A DNA stretch of 64,000 nucleotides. Origin: Strix aluco. Taxonomy: Eukaryota; Chordata; Aves; Strigiformes; Strigidae. Below, piece after piece: positions 45,801 to 57,534 of this stretch; position 1 is the stretch's first letter; every line of letters starts with the position of its first letter. The notes under the pieces are model-generated. The model made no database searches, had not been told where the DNA came from, and saw only the letters and a program-made list of their open reading frames with translations. Location: positions 4,836,001 to 4,900,000 of the forward strand of contig NC_133958.1 of the NCBI RefSeq assembly GCF_031877795.1. Reading direction: 5' to 3'. Both the position numbers and the translations under genes were made by a program.

Positions 45801-48346
45801 CCAGCTCTACTCACCGAGGCGCCGGGGAGGCCGGAGCAGGGGAGCGAGCGGTGGGAGCAGCCGCCGAGCTCTGCCGGAGAGGAGCGGGAGGGGGTGGGAG
45901 AGAAAAATTAATCATCCAAGAGGCAGAGTCTCCGCGGGAAGCGAAGGAGTCCAGCTCCCGCTGCGCTGCGCCAATAACCGCCAGACCGGGTCCTAGCGTC
46001 CTGCGGCCACGGCCACGGCCACGTTTGAGCGGCCAGATGTGCAGGCAGCCAGATGTGCAGGCAGCCAGCCCTGCCTGCGCCCCCAGGTAGGCACACGGCC
46101 AGGCGTGCGTGAGCCCGGGTGTTGATGCAGCCCGCTGTGCCCGCAGCCAGATGTGCACACAGCCAGATGTGCACACAGCCACCCGCATGTGCACCCAGAT
46201 GTGCCCATGTCCAGCTGTGCATGCACCCAGCTGTGCATGCATGCAGATGTGCACACACCCAGCCGCATGTGTGCCCACCCGTGCGTGCATCCAGATGCGC
46301 AGTCATCTCCGTGTGCATCCAGATGTGCCCGCATCCAGCTGTGCGTCCACACAGATGTGCATACAGCCACCCGCATGTGCATCCAGATGTGCGCATGCCC
46401 AGCTGTGCATGCACCCAGCCGTGCATGCATGCAGATGCGCGCACACCCAGCTGCATGTTCACCCAGCTGTGCATGTATCCAGATGTGCACACAGCCAGCC
46501 CTGCCCGCATCCAGCTGTGCATGCCTCCAGGTGTGCACACGTCCAGCTGTGCGCGCCCCCAGCCGTGCATGCGCGCAGATGTGCGCACACCCAGCCACGT
46601 GTGCAGCCACCCATGCATGTATCCAGATGTGCACACACCCAGCCGTGCACACATCCTGCCACCCGCACGCTCAAGCCTTGCCCGGGGGCTGTGCGCACAG
46701 CTGGATGCCCACACAGCTGGATGCCCACACAGCTGGATGTCCGCACCCCCAGTCCCACGTGTCCCTTTGGGGCCACCCAGCCCAAGGGTGCCGCGGGGGG
46801 GGGGATGCTGGGGGGTACCTGGCCGGGCCTCCGCCGCGTCTCCATGGCCCTCATGTCCTCGTCCAGCTCCTGGCTGAGCTGCTCCAGCTCCTGCTCCAGC
46901 AGCACCTGCGCGGGTGGCGGGGGGGGCTGCGGGGGGCGAGCCTGGCACTGCCCGCACCCCACGAGCACCCAGACCCCCCCCAGAGCCACCCCCTGGACCC
47001 CCCCCTACCATCAACAGCTTACCTCGATGGGCTGAGCCCGCGCCGGCGGCACCGCTGCCGGGGGCTGGAAAGGACAAGGGGCTGGTTAGGGGTGCACCCA
47101 CCGCAGCACCCACTGCCCCCCCCCCCATAACACCCACTGCCCCCCCCCCGTGCCGGGGGTGCCAGAACCTACCTGCCACGGCTGCTCCAGCACCGAGAAT
47201 TTCCCTGGTTCGTAGTCAAAAATGCTGCCGGGCTCGGCGGTGGCACCGGTGACACCCCAGCTGGGCCTGTGGAAACGTGGGGGGAATCCCGGAGGAGCTG
47301 AGCCCCCCACCCCGTGGGCACCCACTGGGGACAGGTCCCTGGGGACCATCCGGGTGCCGCACTCACCAGTCCAGCCCGTTGGCGACGCCGGGGGGCTCAG
47401 CCGGGGGCGGCCCTTTCCTCCGCGGGTTTTGGGGGGGGGTCAGAGGTGTTGTGGTGGGTGAGGGGCCGAGTTTACCCGTGGGGCAGCGGTGGGTGTCCCA
47501 GTCCGGCTCTGCGGGGACAGAGGAGGGGGGTGAGGGGGTGTCGTGCCACGTCGTGCCGTGCCGTGGCACCGCGACTCACCCGGCAGCTTGCGGTGGATCT
47601 GCCGGAACATGCTGCGGTACCAGTCGCGGGGCTGGTCGACGCTCTGCGGGGACACGGCGAGGAGGGGGCGGTGAGGGGGTGTTTGGTTAAGTTTAGGGGG
47701 GGGAACCCCCAGCCCTGTGCCCCCGACTCACCGAGCGCGAGGCGATGGGCATCCCCGTCTCATCCACCGGCCCGATGCCGTCGTACTTCACCCAGCGCCT
47801 CTCCCGCCGCTTGCTGTCCTTGGTCCATGTGGCCGACCAGCCCGGTGGCCGCGGGCAAGCGGGGGTGGTAGCCCCAGGGCCAGGCATGGGGCTGGGGGGT
47901 GCTGGGGTGCTGGGTGTTTTCACCTCCTTGGCCGGCCAGGTCTGGTACCAGTCGCTCACTGAGGACGAGGCGGGTGAGGGGGAGCCCTGGGGGAGCCCGC
48001 GGGGGTGTCCCCAGGGGTGCTGGGGGGCAGGTACCTGAGCTCCCGGGGGTCACCTGGCCGCGTTCGGCCATGCCACAGGTCTGCGGGGGGTGGAAGTCGA
48101 AATTCAGCGTGTTGGAGCCGCGGTGGCGGACGACGGGCACCTGCGGCACAAGGAGGGGGCTGGCGCGGGGGGCACCGCGGTGGTGGCAGAGGGATGGAGG
48201 CGGCTCCCCAAATCCCCCCGAGGAACGCAACAGCCCCCCGCCCCACTCACCCGCGTCGCCGGGGGCGGCGGGGGCACCCACAGTGGGGGGTGGAAGGGGG
48301 GGACGTCCTCTACGCCGGTGTAGGGGGGCAGGAGCCGGCCTGCCAT
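42841..48346 (-). CDS. SORBS3: SORBS3 (vinexin), SoHo and triple-SH3 adaptor, 698 aa
   Basis: Focal-adhesion scaffold binding vinculin through its SH3 domains. Eighteen coding exons with consistent phases: 48346-48251, 48140-48035, 47958-47732, 47643-47580, 47508-47367, 47266-47173, 47064-47023, 46905-46819, 45870-45815, 44896-44772, 44696-44617, 44519-44473, 44343-44229, 44141-44016, 43804-43364, 43270-43191, 43101-42995 and 42902-42841 (TGA). 698 aa against 671 in human. Landmarks: [78 protein letters not shown]3-1 ~375-433 ([24 protein letters not shown]), SH3-2 ~448-506 ([20 protein letters not shown]), SH3-3 ~644-698 ([26 protein letters not shown]). ATG 48,346 is in GCCATGG and sits at the human start position; two noncoding exons lie upstream. 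Introns are mostly ~70-200 bp. Confidence 0.97.
43805..44015 (-). repeat. SORBS3 intron made of GGCAC/GGCAT pentamer repeat
   Basis: The 211-bp intron between the exons at 44,016 and 43,804 is GGCAC/GGCAT/ACGAC-type pentamers for about 190 bp; in the transcribed sense they read GTGCC, ATGCC and GTCGT. The repeat starts directly at the splice donor (AAG/GTGCCATG). Only the last ~25 nt before the acceptor are non-repetitive. Confidence 0.93.
46015..46760 (-). repeat. CAGCTG/TGCATG-rich minisatellite in a SORBS3 intron
   Basis: About 0.75 kb of the 0.95-kb intron (45,871-46,818) is imperfect ~15-bp units such as CCAGATGTGCACACAG, CCAGCTGTGCATGCAC and related mixes. It holds at least eleven CAGCTG E-boxes and many TGCATG/GTGCAC motifs. 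Cys/Pro/His-rich ORFs in it are artefacts. Confidence 0.9.
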
Positions 48347-49403
48347 GGCCGTGGGGTGCAGGGACGGTGCCCCGGGGGTGCCCGTGCCCTGCGGGGGAAA
48401 GCGGCCGCGCTCACGACACATCCCGGCCCCCGTCTGCCGGATCCTCCCCGCCGGCGGCTTCGTCTCACCGGGTTTTGCTGGAGAGTTGGGGGTCTGGGGA
48501 GCCCCAGCCCAGCCCCACCGCTGGCGACTGTCCCCCGTTCTCTTTAGAGGCGCAGGGGACACCGCAGTGGGGTGACAACCACGGTGGCAACTCGGGGAGC
48601 CTCACGGTGCCGGAGGGAAGCGGCTGCTCCCGGGCACAACCAGCCCTGGCACCGCTCCCCGTGTGCTCTCCACGCGGGCTCAGCCCCGCCGCTGCCAAAT
48701 CCGCATCACCCGGCCCCTCTGCCCACCCCGCCTGGATCCCCACCCCGGGTTCTTTGGGGACAAAACACCCCGGGGTGGGACGGGGCGATGACTGAGCCGC
48801 CCCTCGCCCATCGTCCCGCTGCCCTCCCGCCCAGGCACGTGGCGGCAGCGGCGTCGGGCAGCGCCAGGCTGGGAGAGCTGCCAGGGCCGAGCCTCCCCGG
48901 GGCTGAGAAACACGAAAAGGCAGAAATATTTCCCCACCCTGCAGCGCAAACAGGGAAGGGAGAAGGGAAGGAGGGAAGAGGCGGCGGGAATGCGCGGCCG
49001 AGCCTGGCACCACCCCGCCGGGAGGGCGACGCCGTGACTCACCGCGGTGCCAGGGCCGCAGCACGGGGTGGGGGGCAACTGGGGGAACGGGGATGGGACC
49101 CCCTGTAACCGCTCCCGACACCGTTGCGGGGAGACGGGGGGCCGCGTCGGCGTGGGGTGAGCATCCCCGGGAACCTTTCAGGGGACACCCGTGTCCTTGC
49201 TTGTCCCCCAACGTCCCCACTGGCCGTGGGACTCGCAGGTGCCACGGGGGGGCTGTGCTGAGCCCAGCTGGGGGGCTGCTAGCCCGGCACGGTGCCCTGT
49301 GTGCCACCGTTGTGGGGCAAATCGGGGTGGGGACCCCCCGGCTCCCAACGGTGCCAGAGGCTCCGCAGCCCCCAAGGCTGCGATTAACGATTATCCCCCC
49401 TCC

Positions 49404-49470
49404 CCATGGGGAAACTGAGGCCCTGGGAACGACTTGCCCCAAGGCACAGAAAGTGGGGTGCAGACTCATC
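49404..49470 (-). repeat. MIR SINE fossil, antisense
   Basis: 'atggggaaactgaggccctg' followed by 'ggaacgacttgccccaaggc' and 'acagaaagtgg' follows the reverse-complement MIR core. It lies in the 5' UTR intron of SORBS3. Confidence 0.65.
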
Positions 49471-49655
49471 CCCCCCCTCCCAGGGCACCCCAACCACTTG
49501 CCACCCCATTCCCAGCACAGTGCCCTCCCGCAGCCCCGGGGGGCTCAGCCCCATCCTGCTCCCACAGACCGGCCCCCAAAATCTGACCCCTGGGGTCCCC
49601 ATCGGTCACACCCCCCCCCCTGCCATTCCTCACCGGCCCCCCAGCCAGCTCTTAC

Positions 49656-49763
49656 CTCCTGGGTGGTGCCGGCCTCGGGGGGGCCCGGGGGCTCGGGGAG
49701 CCCCGCAGCGAGCGGGACGGAGCTGCGAGCGGCGGGGAGGAAAAACGCACGGCGCAAACTTTG
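49656..49763 (-). other. SORBS3: Probable SORBS3 5' UTR exon 2
   Basis: A 108-nt block bounded by a strong acceptor (CCTTCTCCTTCCCCCAG) and a donor (CAGGAG/GTAAGAGC). It stays open into the next exon but has no ATG, so translation most likely starts at 48,346. The next exon would begin at 48,388. Confidence 0.5.
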
Positions 49764-50957
49764 CTGGGGGAAGGAGAAGGGGGGGACCTCAGCGCATCGC
49801 GGGCAGCCGGCAGCAAGAACCCCCCCGGCAGCATCCCCCGGCCGGGTCAGCAGCCGCCGTCATCCTCCCCTGGTGCCCCGGCCCCCCTGGGGTGCTCTCA
49901 CCCCCCCTCTTTGCCCCCCCCCCCCAGTGCTCCCCGCTCTGGAGCGGGGCCGGCCCATTCAGAGTTTCCAGTGACATTTCCAGGGATGGGATCCAGGGAT
50001 CGGAGCCAAGAGGCTGAACTCATCCCACGCCCCGCGCACGCGTTCCCGCGCGCTCGGCCCCCGCTTACGAAACGGGGCGAGCCCGGCGTCGCCAGCCCCC
50101 CGCCGGGATGGAGCCGGGGGCTTGGAGGGGGTTTTTGGGGGGGAGGATGAGGAGGGAAGTGCCTGGTGGAGGTGGAGAGCGGGGCTCTGTGCTGTCACAG
50201 CCCCCCACACCCCAGCACGGGGGGTCACGCTGGATGCAGCGTCCCCATTCCCGTGTTCCCAGGGGTGACCCTCCATCCCCTCCATCCCGTGGTGGTCTGG
50301 GCGTTGGGGACCCCCATGTACCACCCCCAGCTCTGTGGGTGCCCCGTCGCCCACCTCATCCCCCCCGGCAGCGCCCCGTGTCCCAGCCTCCACCGCCGGC
50401 CCCGCTTCCTGCTCCCGCTTTCGCTGCTCCCCGAAACTGCTGACAGCCCCAAAACGGGGCAGCCCTGGCCCTTCCTCTATCCCACGCGCTCCCACGTGAG
50501 CTCAGGCCTCTGCCCCACGGGACCTGACGCGGGGGGGGGGGGGGGGCAGGATGGTGGCTTTGTCACCAACCGCCGGCCACCCCTCGGTCCCCACCGAGCC
50601 CGAAAGCCGCTGCTGGGGACGAAGGGGACGATGGCACAAGCTCTGCTTGGCCGCAGCGCTGCGCCCGGGGGACAGGAGCGGGTGGGGGACAAAGGGGGAC
50701 AGGAGTGGCAGTGCTCCCCGCTGCCACGGCCCAGGAGGACGCAGCCCCCATCCAACAGCCGTGGGGACGGGGCTGCTCCCCCCGCGCACCGCAGGGACGA
50801 AGCAGGTTGGGGACAGGAGCCGGTTCCTGCCACCGCCAAGACAAGGGCAGAGGGGACAAAACCCCGGGTACAGGGTTAAACCCCGCTGCGGGGGTCTAGA
50901 CCCCATCCCTGCCCACCCTCTCGTGGGCCCCCCACCCTGGGCAGGGACCGGACTCAC

Positions 50958-51020
50958 CCCCACGGCCCCATCCACCGTCCCCCAGCCGGGCGTTCAGCCT
51001 CCAGCGCCGGCTCTGCCTCC
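50958..51020 (-). other. SORBS3: Probable SORBS3 noncoding exon 1
   Basis: It ends in a consensus donor (GTGGGG/GTGAGTCC) and starts ~30 bases downstream of the TTAAATATTTA element at 51,046-51,057. The exact 5' end is inferred. Confidence 0.45.
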
Positions 51021-51045
51021 TCCCAGCACCAGCCTCCGCTCGCAG

Positions 51046-51057
51046 ATAAATATTTAA
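51046..51057 (-). promoter_or_regulatory. SORBS3: TATA-like TTAAATATTTA element of SORBS3
   Basis: A single AT-only island (minus strand GCGTTAAATATTTATCTGCG) inside very GC-rich DNA, correctly spaced from the inferred first exon. It could also be a MEF2-type site, which is similar to CTAAATATTTA. Confidence 0.45.
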
Positions 51058-51059
51058 CG

Positions 51060-52000
51060 CGCGGCCTGGGCCGGGATTAACAAAGGGTGAGTGTTTCCTG
51101 TTTGCTCAGCGCGGCGATGCCAGGCCCGAGCGCGCGGCCAGGCCCAGGGATGCTCCCTGGGTCCGTGGGACCACGCCAAGGGTCGGGGAGCCAGTTGGTT
51201 GCTGGTGGTTTCCCAGTTTGGTGGCAAGATCCAGGAAATGGGTGGGAAAACCGGAGCATCCCTTCGCCGGGCGCTGGGGATGGGGGATGCCCGTCCCGCT
51301 GGGAGGTGGCAAGCGGTTGGCACGTGGCGAGCTGAACTCGAGGGCGAGGTGCTGAGCCAAGCAGCGGGCGAGGGGGAAGGCGGATGGGGTAGCCACAGCT
51401 GGGAGCCAGGTTGCCCCCAGCTCGGGAGGTGATGCTGGAGCCAGGAGGGGGTCCCTGCCCCCCTGCTTGGCCCAGGCTGGGGGGCCCCGGGCAGGAACTG
51501 GTGTCGGAGCTGAAATCTGGCGGGACGGAGCCCGGCCAGCACCAACACCAGGGCTGCTCGCCCAAGCCCGTGGTGGGGAAGGGCGAGGAAGGAGCCAGGT
51601 GGGGTGAAACAAGAGCTGGCAACTACCCTCCTCTTCCTCCTGGCACCCAGGAAGGCAGCAGGAGGAGGGTTATTTACTCAGCCAGCGGCTGGGAGGATGG
51701 AGGAGATGGAGCCCAGAGTCTCCAACAAAAGCGCCCGGGAGCGACTTCACAAGTGCCGACGTGCCGGGGAGGTTGGGAGACGCCGGCCCGGCGCTGCCCC
51801 GGCCCCGGAGAGGGGCCCTGAGCAAGGCAGCAGCTGTAAAACAGACCCTAAAACCCTTCTCCTTCCCCCCAGGCAGCTCCCCTGGGGCTCCCTGCCGTGC
51901 CCCCCGCCCCGGGAGCCAGGCACCCCAGCGCACCCCAAAATAAACCATAGCGAAGCCGAGTGACTGTGTCAATTTTTAACTTTTTTTTTTTTTTTTCTCC
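51060..52000. other. Region upstream of SORBS3
   Basis: GC-rich unique DNA with no exon, repeat or RNA gene recognised. It ends in the poly-T and poly-A rich block starting near 51,975. Confidence 0.55.
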
Positions 52001-52435
52001 TTAAAGATGACTTCCAATTTACATTAAGACAGTTCTAACAAATTCATTCCTTGTCCACAAAAAAAAAAAAGAAATTATATTAAATAATTTCTGCCAATAA
52101 ATAACATTTTCACCAATTTTTTTCTCCTTTAAACATAACTAAAAAAAAAAAAGGAAAAAAAAAAAAAAAGGAGGCAGTCTCCAGGCAACGGGCGTATGAT
52201 CCTTCAGCATCGAGAACCCTAAAATCACCATCACTGCACCCAGCACGTGTCCCGTGGGGCTTCAGGTCCTCCCTGGCAGAGGCCGGGGGGGCCTCCACCC
52301 ATCCCTGCCACCGAGCTCGGAGCTGTGCCCGAGCGCCACACCAGGCTCCCGGGCAAGCACAGGCAGCAAGAGGTTCTCCCAACGCCAAAAAAATTAAAAA
52401 AAAAAATAATAATAATAAAAAAAAAAATAAAGCTT
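51975..52435. repeat. A/T homopolymer-rich block
   Basis: Contains a T17 run (~51,981-51,997), A11-A17 runs near 52,062 and 52,141-52,169, and an (A)n/AAT block at 52,389-52,429. This sharp drop in GC marks the boundary between the GC-rich gene cluster and the PPP3CC region. No poly(A) signal on the minus strand is obvious. Confidence 0.7.
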
Positions 52436-53049
52436 TGAACTCAACCCACCACCCGACCCATTGCTGACTCCCCTCCTTGTTACATGCACCTTGCTATAAC
52501 ATGCAAAAAAAAAACCCAGGCTGCGAGGCCGGCCTGCGGAGGAGGCGGCTGGGCTGGCCCCGGGGCCAGGCAGGCTCCTTGGCTTGTGCTCCCCGAGTCC
52601 CGTTAGCCAAGCTCCGGGTGGTAGCCAGGGAGGGAAAGGGACGGGCCGGAGCTCTGAGATGAGGGGGCTTGAGACGGGCGTAGCTGCGAGGCGCTGGCTT
52701 TGCAGGGGCAGAGGGGGAAAGGAGGAGGGAAGCGAGGGGTAAAAAAAAAAAAAAATAGAAATCTGCGTATTTCTGGCATTTTTTTTTTTGTTTTGCCGTG
52801 GCGGGGATCGGGGCAGGGATGAGCGAGGGACCTCGCTAAGCGGCTGCTGGCCTCTGCTCCGAGGTCATCGTCACCCAAAAGCTGGGGGAGAGGGGTTGGG
52901 GCTCCTTCCCAGCAGGGGGGGGGCACGCTTGGCAGGGCCGCCAGCACCCACAGGGTTACACCGATGAGCTTTAATCAGTCGAGGGGGTAATTAGCACCCA
53001 CGCGCCCCATCGCTGCTCCTCACCCCCTCGGGAACTCAAGGGAAGGTTG

Positions 53050-53092
<43 letters not shown>

Positions 53093-55464
53093 CACCAGCA
53101 CCAGCATCGCTACAGCAACGGGAGCCTGCGCTTCGCCTGGCAGTATGGCATCCATACGTGCCAGCTGCCACACGGCTCCCGGGAGGGGCGGGGGGGGACA
53201 CCCCAACATCCAGCCCTTAACATCACCCCGTAACACCAACACCCACCCCCTTCCCCGAGGGGCACCGGCCCCTCCTGGGGGAAGCTGGAAGCTGTGGCCC
53301 CCCCCCCCAAAGCTGTGGGGATGTTTTTTAGCAACACCCAGCTCCAGCGATTTGTTTTTTGGGGGGGTGGGTGGGGGGTGACAGCTCCTCACAAATCACC
53401 AAAGGACCGGAGGGGTTTTGGGGTGAGCGGAGCACGAGAAGAATCGGGGGATAAACCACGAGAGCAAAGCAAATCCCCCTCCGCAAAGGGACGGTCCCTG
53501 CTGAACCCCCCCCCCCACCCCCACCCCGCCAGACTCGGGGTACGAGCATCCCCCCCCACCCCCCCCCACCCCAGTAGCACCCGTCCCAAAGCTCCACAAA
53601 CTGGTGCTTGGGTGAGATTCCCAGCCTGGGTCAGAACAACATGCCCCAACATGCACGGGCAGCACCTTTGCACGGTTTGCGCTCTCAGAGGAAGATACCA
53701 CACATCGGCTCACTGCGTTTCAGAAAGGATGCCGTTAAAAAACAGAAGAAATACTCACAGACAAAGGCAATTGGCCCCCCACGCCTCATATGGGGTTAGA
53801 GAAGCTTGCTCAAAACATCTCGCACTTTTTGCAAAGCGGTGGGCGTGTAAAAAAGGGGGGGGAAAAAAAAAAAAAAAAGAAAGAAAAAGTGGAGGCATGC
53901 GACTCAAAAAGTCTCTTGTGAAAAACCCAGTGGTCTGCTCACGGATACGGTTTCCTAAATAGCTGGCATGAAATTAAGTGACGTATGATTCTAAGACAAT
54001 TTGAAAGCTTCCTGCAAAGTTGCTGTTTTCCTCCGTCGCTGGAATCACGGCTTAGGGCCGGAGCACAAAGGGAAGACAGCGAGATCCAGAGAAGGGGGTG
54101 GCAAAGATCCCCTGTTAGAGGCTCAGCCCGTCACCTGCTGCCCTTGCTCGCAGAAAGCGGAACGGTTGAGTTGGAAAAGAAGGGAACGCTGGCAAGGGAT
54201 CTGCTTGGGAAAGCTGCTGCTCTGACTCTGTGCCATCGCAGGAGGCGGCCACGGCTCAAACGACACGCGGGGAAGGGAAGCGACCAACCAGGAACCTCAC
54301 AAAATGCTTTTTCAACCCTCACCCCAGGTCCAAGGGAAAGAACGAGGATCTGCTTAACAGATCCGAGCTCCCAGCCCCTCGACACGGCAAACCCCGCTGT
54401 CCCCGGGAGATCCCCCTCCCTCTCCAGCACTGCACAGACACCCTGCCACAAGTTCTGCCAGATCCACTCGGTTCTACCTGTCAACCTCCCTAAAACCATC
54501 CTCACCCCCCCCAACAGCTGAGGGAGGGACACGCTTCCCAACCTGGGGGCTTTTTTTAACAAAGCTGTTGGCCAACAAGCCCCATCTCTACAAAACCGAG
54601 CGGCACCGTCGCCGAACCTTCCCCAAATCCTTATCACAAGCTGACAAACCCTCTCCGGCTGCCGGGAAGGGCCGATATTCCCTTTGGAACAGCCACTGGC
54701 CAACACAGGAAGCCCAAGTCGTCTGCAGAAGGCGAAATGCCCCCCCGCAAGAGGCGTGCTGGACAGCTGGGAGGCGATGGTGGCTTAGGGGAGATCGATT
54801 TGGTCGCCCACCGCTCACACACCGACCAGCAAGGGCCGATTTTCAAGAGCCCAGCGCAGGGGAACGTGCCCCGGGCTCTGCAGTATGTGACAGCGGTAGC
54901 AGGGAGGGGTTTCGGTCCGCAGGTTGTAAATCAGCCCCTTTTTTCCTTTAAAATTCAGGCCCTGCAGATTTCCCAAAGAGCGGCTGCTCGCTAGAGACTG
55001 GAGAGAATTCCTCTGCTCTGAATCAGAGGGATTCCCAGCGGGATTTCTGCTGCGCCGAGCCCGCGGGGCCGGAGCTTCGGGAACTGCTGCGACAAGGGGC
55101 AGCGCTTCTCCCGCCCGCCTTCCCCTTCTGACGAGAAAGGTTTGGCTTGGGGCTCTACCAGAAAAAAACCTGAATTCCTGCAGGAAAAGGCGCTGCGATG
55201 GGTCGGAGCCCTTTGGAGCTAATCCCGAATGGTTTGGGTGTCGCCTCGGGAGAGGGGCGGATCCCAGCCAGGTGCCTTCCACAGAATCGGTTGTTAAAAC
55301 AGCAGATGCAGGGAGGCAAGAACTTGAAGAAAACAACAGCAAACTCTGGGAAGAAGACAGTTGTGAAAAGAAAAACCAAACCAACCCTATCTTCAACGAA
55401 AGGACCTGCTTTTGAAAGCACAGGCTAACTTAGAATTGTACCAAAGTCAACGACCCAAGTTGCC
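52436..55464. other. Region downstream of PPP3CC, no gene recognised
   Basis: Holds the AC repeat, G/C homopolymers and scattered A-runs. It could be a long 3' UTR of PPP3CC, with a candidate minus-strand ATTAAA at 52,970-52,975, or intergenic. ORFs on both strands lack any family motif. Confidence 0.5.
53051..53092 (+). repeat. (AC)n dinucleotide microsatellite
   Basis: About 21 uninterrupted AC units. Confidence 0.97.
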
Positions 55465-55485
55465 TGGGACTGTTTTTTTGTTTCT

Positions 55486-55491
55486 TTTAAT
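55486..55491 (-). terminator. PPP3CC: Candidate PPP3CC poly(A) signal ATTAAA
   Basis: The minus strand reads GGATTAAAAGAAAC ~300 bases after the stop codon, giving a short 3' UTR ending near 55,465. Confidence 0.5.
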
Positions 55492-55724
55492 CCCCCCGCA
55501 GAGGTTTGCCTCTCGTGGAGGAGAGGTCAGCTGTACAGCACAACACTTCGTATATGCACTAGCAGTTAGATTGGTTTCTAAATTAAAAAAAGATGGACTT
55601 TTTATATATTGAACATAAATAAAAAAATTACAAAATGGTCACCTTTCTTACAGAATGGATGCAAACTGGATTATGAACGTGCCTCCAGGTGAAGTTGGTT
55701 TCTCCCCTGCCCCCACCCCACCCC

Positions 55725-55744
55725 AATAATAAATAAATAAAATT
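55725..55744 (-). promoter_or_regulatory. PPP3CC: AU-rich element in the PPP3CC 3' UTR
   Basis: The minus strand reads TTTTATTTATTTATTATT, with overlapping ATTTA pentamers, ~50 bases after the stop. AREs of this form commonly control mRNA decay. Confidence 0.5.
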
Positions 55745-55791
55745 CATTAAGTTTTGGATCCTTTAGTGGTGCAGATTGGGCGCTCGGACCG

Positions 55792-57501
55792 TTACTGGGC
55801 TTTCTTCCCTGTGCCGTTCTTGTCCGCAGAGTTTGTTGAGGTTACCAAGTTCACGGGCCCGTCTGAGTGCATTGAATCTTTGCGCGGCGGCATGCGCTCG
55901 TTGATGCGATCCAGCCCTCGGGCTTCTTCGAAGCTGCGGATCTTGTGCTGCGGCGAAAATCCGCGGATGGCTGCGGAGAGAAGGGCCCAGAAAAGGAAAA
56001 GTCAGGCTGAGCCGCGGGTGCCCGGACGGGAGCCCTTGAGCACACGGCAGACACGCACAGGACAGGGTCGGGGTGACAGAAAGCACGTGTCTGGCTGCGG
56101 GAACCACGAGATGGGTCCGTAGGGGATTTTTTTTTTTTTTTTTTGGCTTTGGCATGTTTTTGGGGGTTTTTTGGGGACCACGCTAGGTCACAGCAGCAAA
56201 ATGAAGCACCCAGACCGCAGCGACTTGCTCTGCTCCCTAAATCTTTCTTTGAATACACTTTAGCAGCAGGAACTTGGAAGACCAGACAAGTGCTCAATGT
56301 CCCCAGACAGGGAAATCTCAGGAAACTTTCAAAGCTGAAAAAACACGATACTAAAAAAAAAAAAAAAAAAAAAAAAAACGGCAAACCCAAAAAACAACAC
56401 AACAAAGACACCACCACAAGGCTTTCACTCCGACACAAACCACACGCTGCAACACCAGGAGAGGGAAACAGCTAGTCCTCGGGTCGCAAACGCAACGCTT
56501 CTTGCATGACCAGGAGACACACAGGCGGCCTCGGGAGGGTCGGAATCCCACCAAGGGTGGGCGTATCCCTGATTCATCCCTCCGAGGCTGAGTACATCAT
56601 CCTTGCGGTGATGATACGGGCCAAATGTTTGACTTCTTCGTATTACAGATAAGTTAAGAAAAAATAAAAGGGGTTTGTGCCAAATCTTTTTTGCAAGGAC
56701 TTGGCTGCGTTACAAATCAACTTCCCTCGGCAATCAGAAAGTTCTCTCGCAGAGGTACGGCCCCATGTATCAGTAGCTGAATGGAGCTATCGAGGAGAAA
56801 AACCTCCCCAGACCGTAACCTCAGGAATCTGTGGTTTCTACACGAACTACAGGGAGAAAACTGCTCCTCCCCACCGGGACCACCTTAGCCCACGTGTGGG
56901 GAAGGCAAGGATGACATCAGAGCCGCGTGATCCGCCGTTTTCTAGATGATTTTTGACCGAGCGTGCTGGCGGCCGTCACCGGATCGAGTTACCCAGGGGA
57001 TGAACTCAGCCACGAGGCAGCTGAGATCAGACTGCAGGACCCCAACGCCAAGGTCTCGAGACACCGGCCGCTCCGCAGAGGGGGCACTCTGGGAATAACG
57101 GTATCGCACGAAGCAATAGCCTCGTTAAGGCTAAAATAGACTCGAAGCAGCCCACTGTGTATTTTTTTGCTTCCCAGCAGGGGCCCATCCTCCCCCACTT
57201 CTGGTGATGCAAGAGTAAAAAAGCTTCCATAAGGCTGATAAAGCTCTTTAAAATTAGCGCACGCACACACAGAGATGATTTGAGTCTCTCGCCGGATTCT
57301 AGCCATACCTTCCCGTGCCTCTACCGCTTCTACTGTGGCTGCAATACAGAAGAACAGTGGCATGCAAAAATGAAGACAGAAAAAAAAAAAAAAAAAAAGA
57401 GAGTGACAGTGAGTGATCTAACATCATCGCTGCGAACGCAGAGCCCACAGCCTCCCAGCCCCGGTGGAGACGACCGTAATCAAAACCAACTGGCAAGAGG
57501 G

Positions 57502-57534
<33 letters not shown>

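Larger units (their letters stand above)
48389..50957 (-). other. SORBS3 5' introns
   Basis: GC-rich DNA between the proposed noncoding exons and the first coding exon. It contains one MIR fossil and an 18-G run near 50,528-50,545. No other exon is recognised. Confidence 0.55.

Noticed and set aside
46109-47179. Cys/His/Pro-rich ORFs over 250-420 codons on both strands
   Set aside because: Products of the CAGCTG/TGCATG minisatellite running into SORBS3 exons in wrong frames.
49656-49757. Upstream N-terminal extension of SORBS3 beginning MRRAFF
   Set aside because: The apparent start is TTG, not ATG; the exon is better read as 5' UTR, with translation from the GCCATGG at 48,346.
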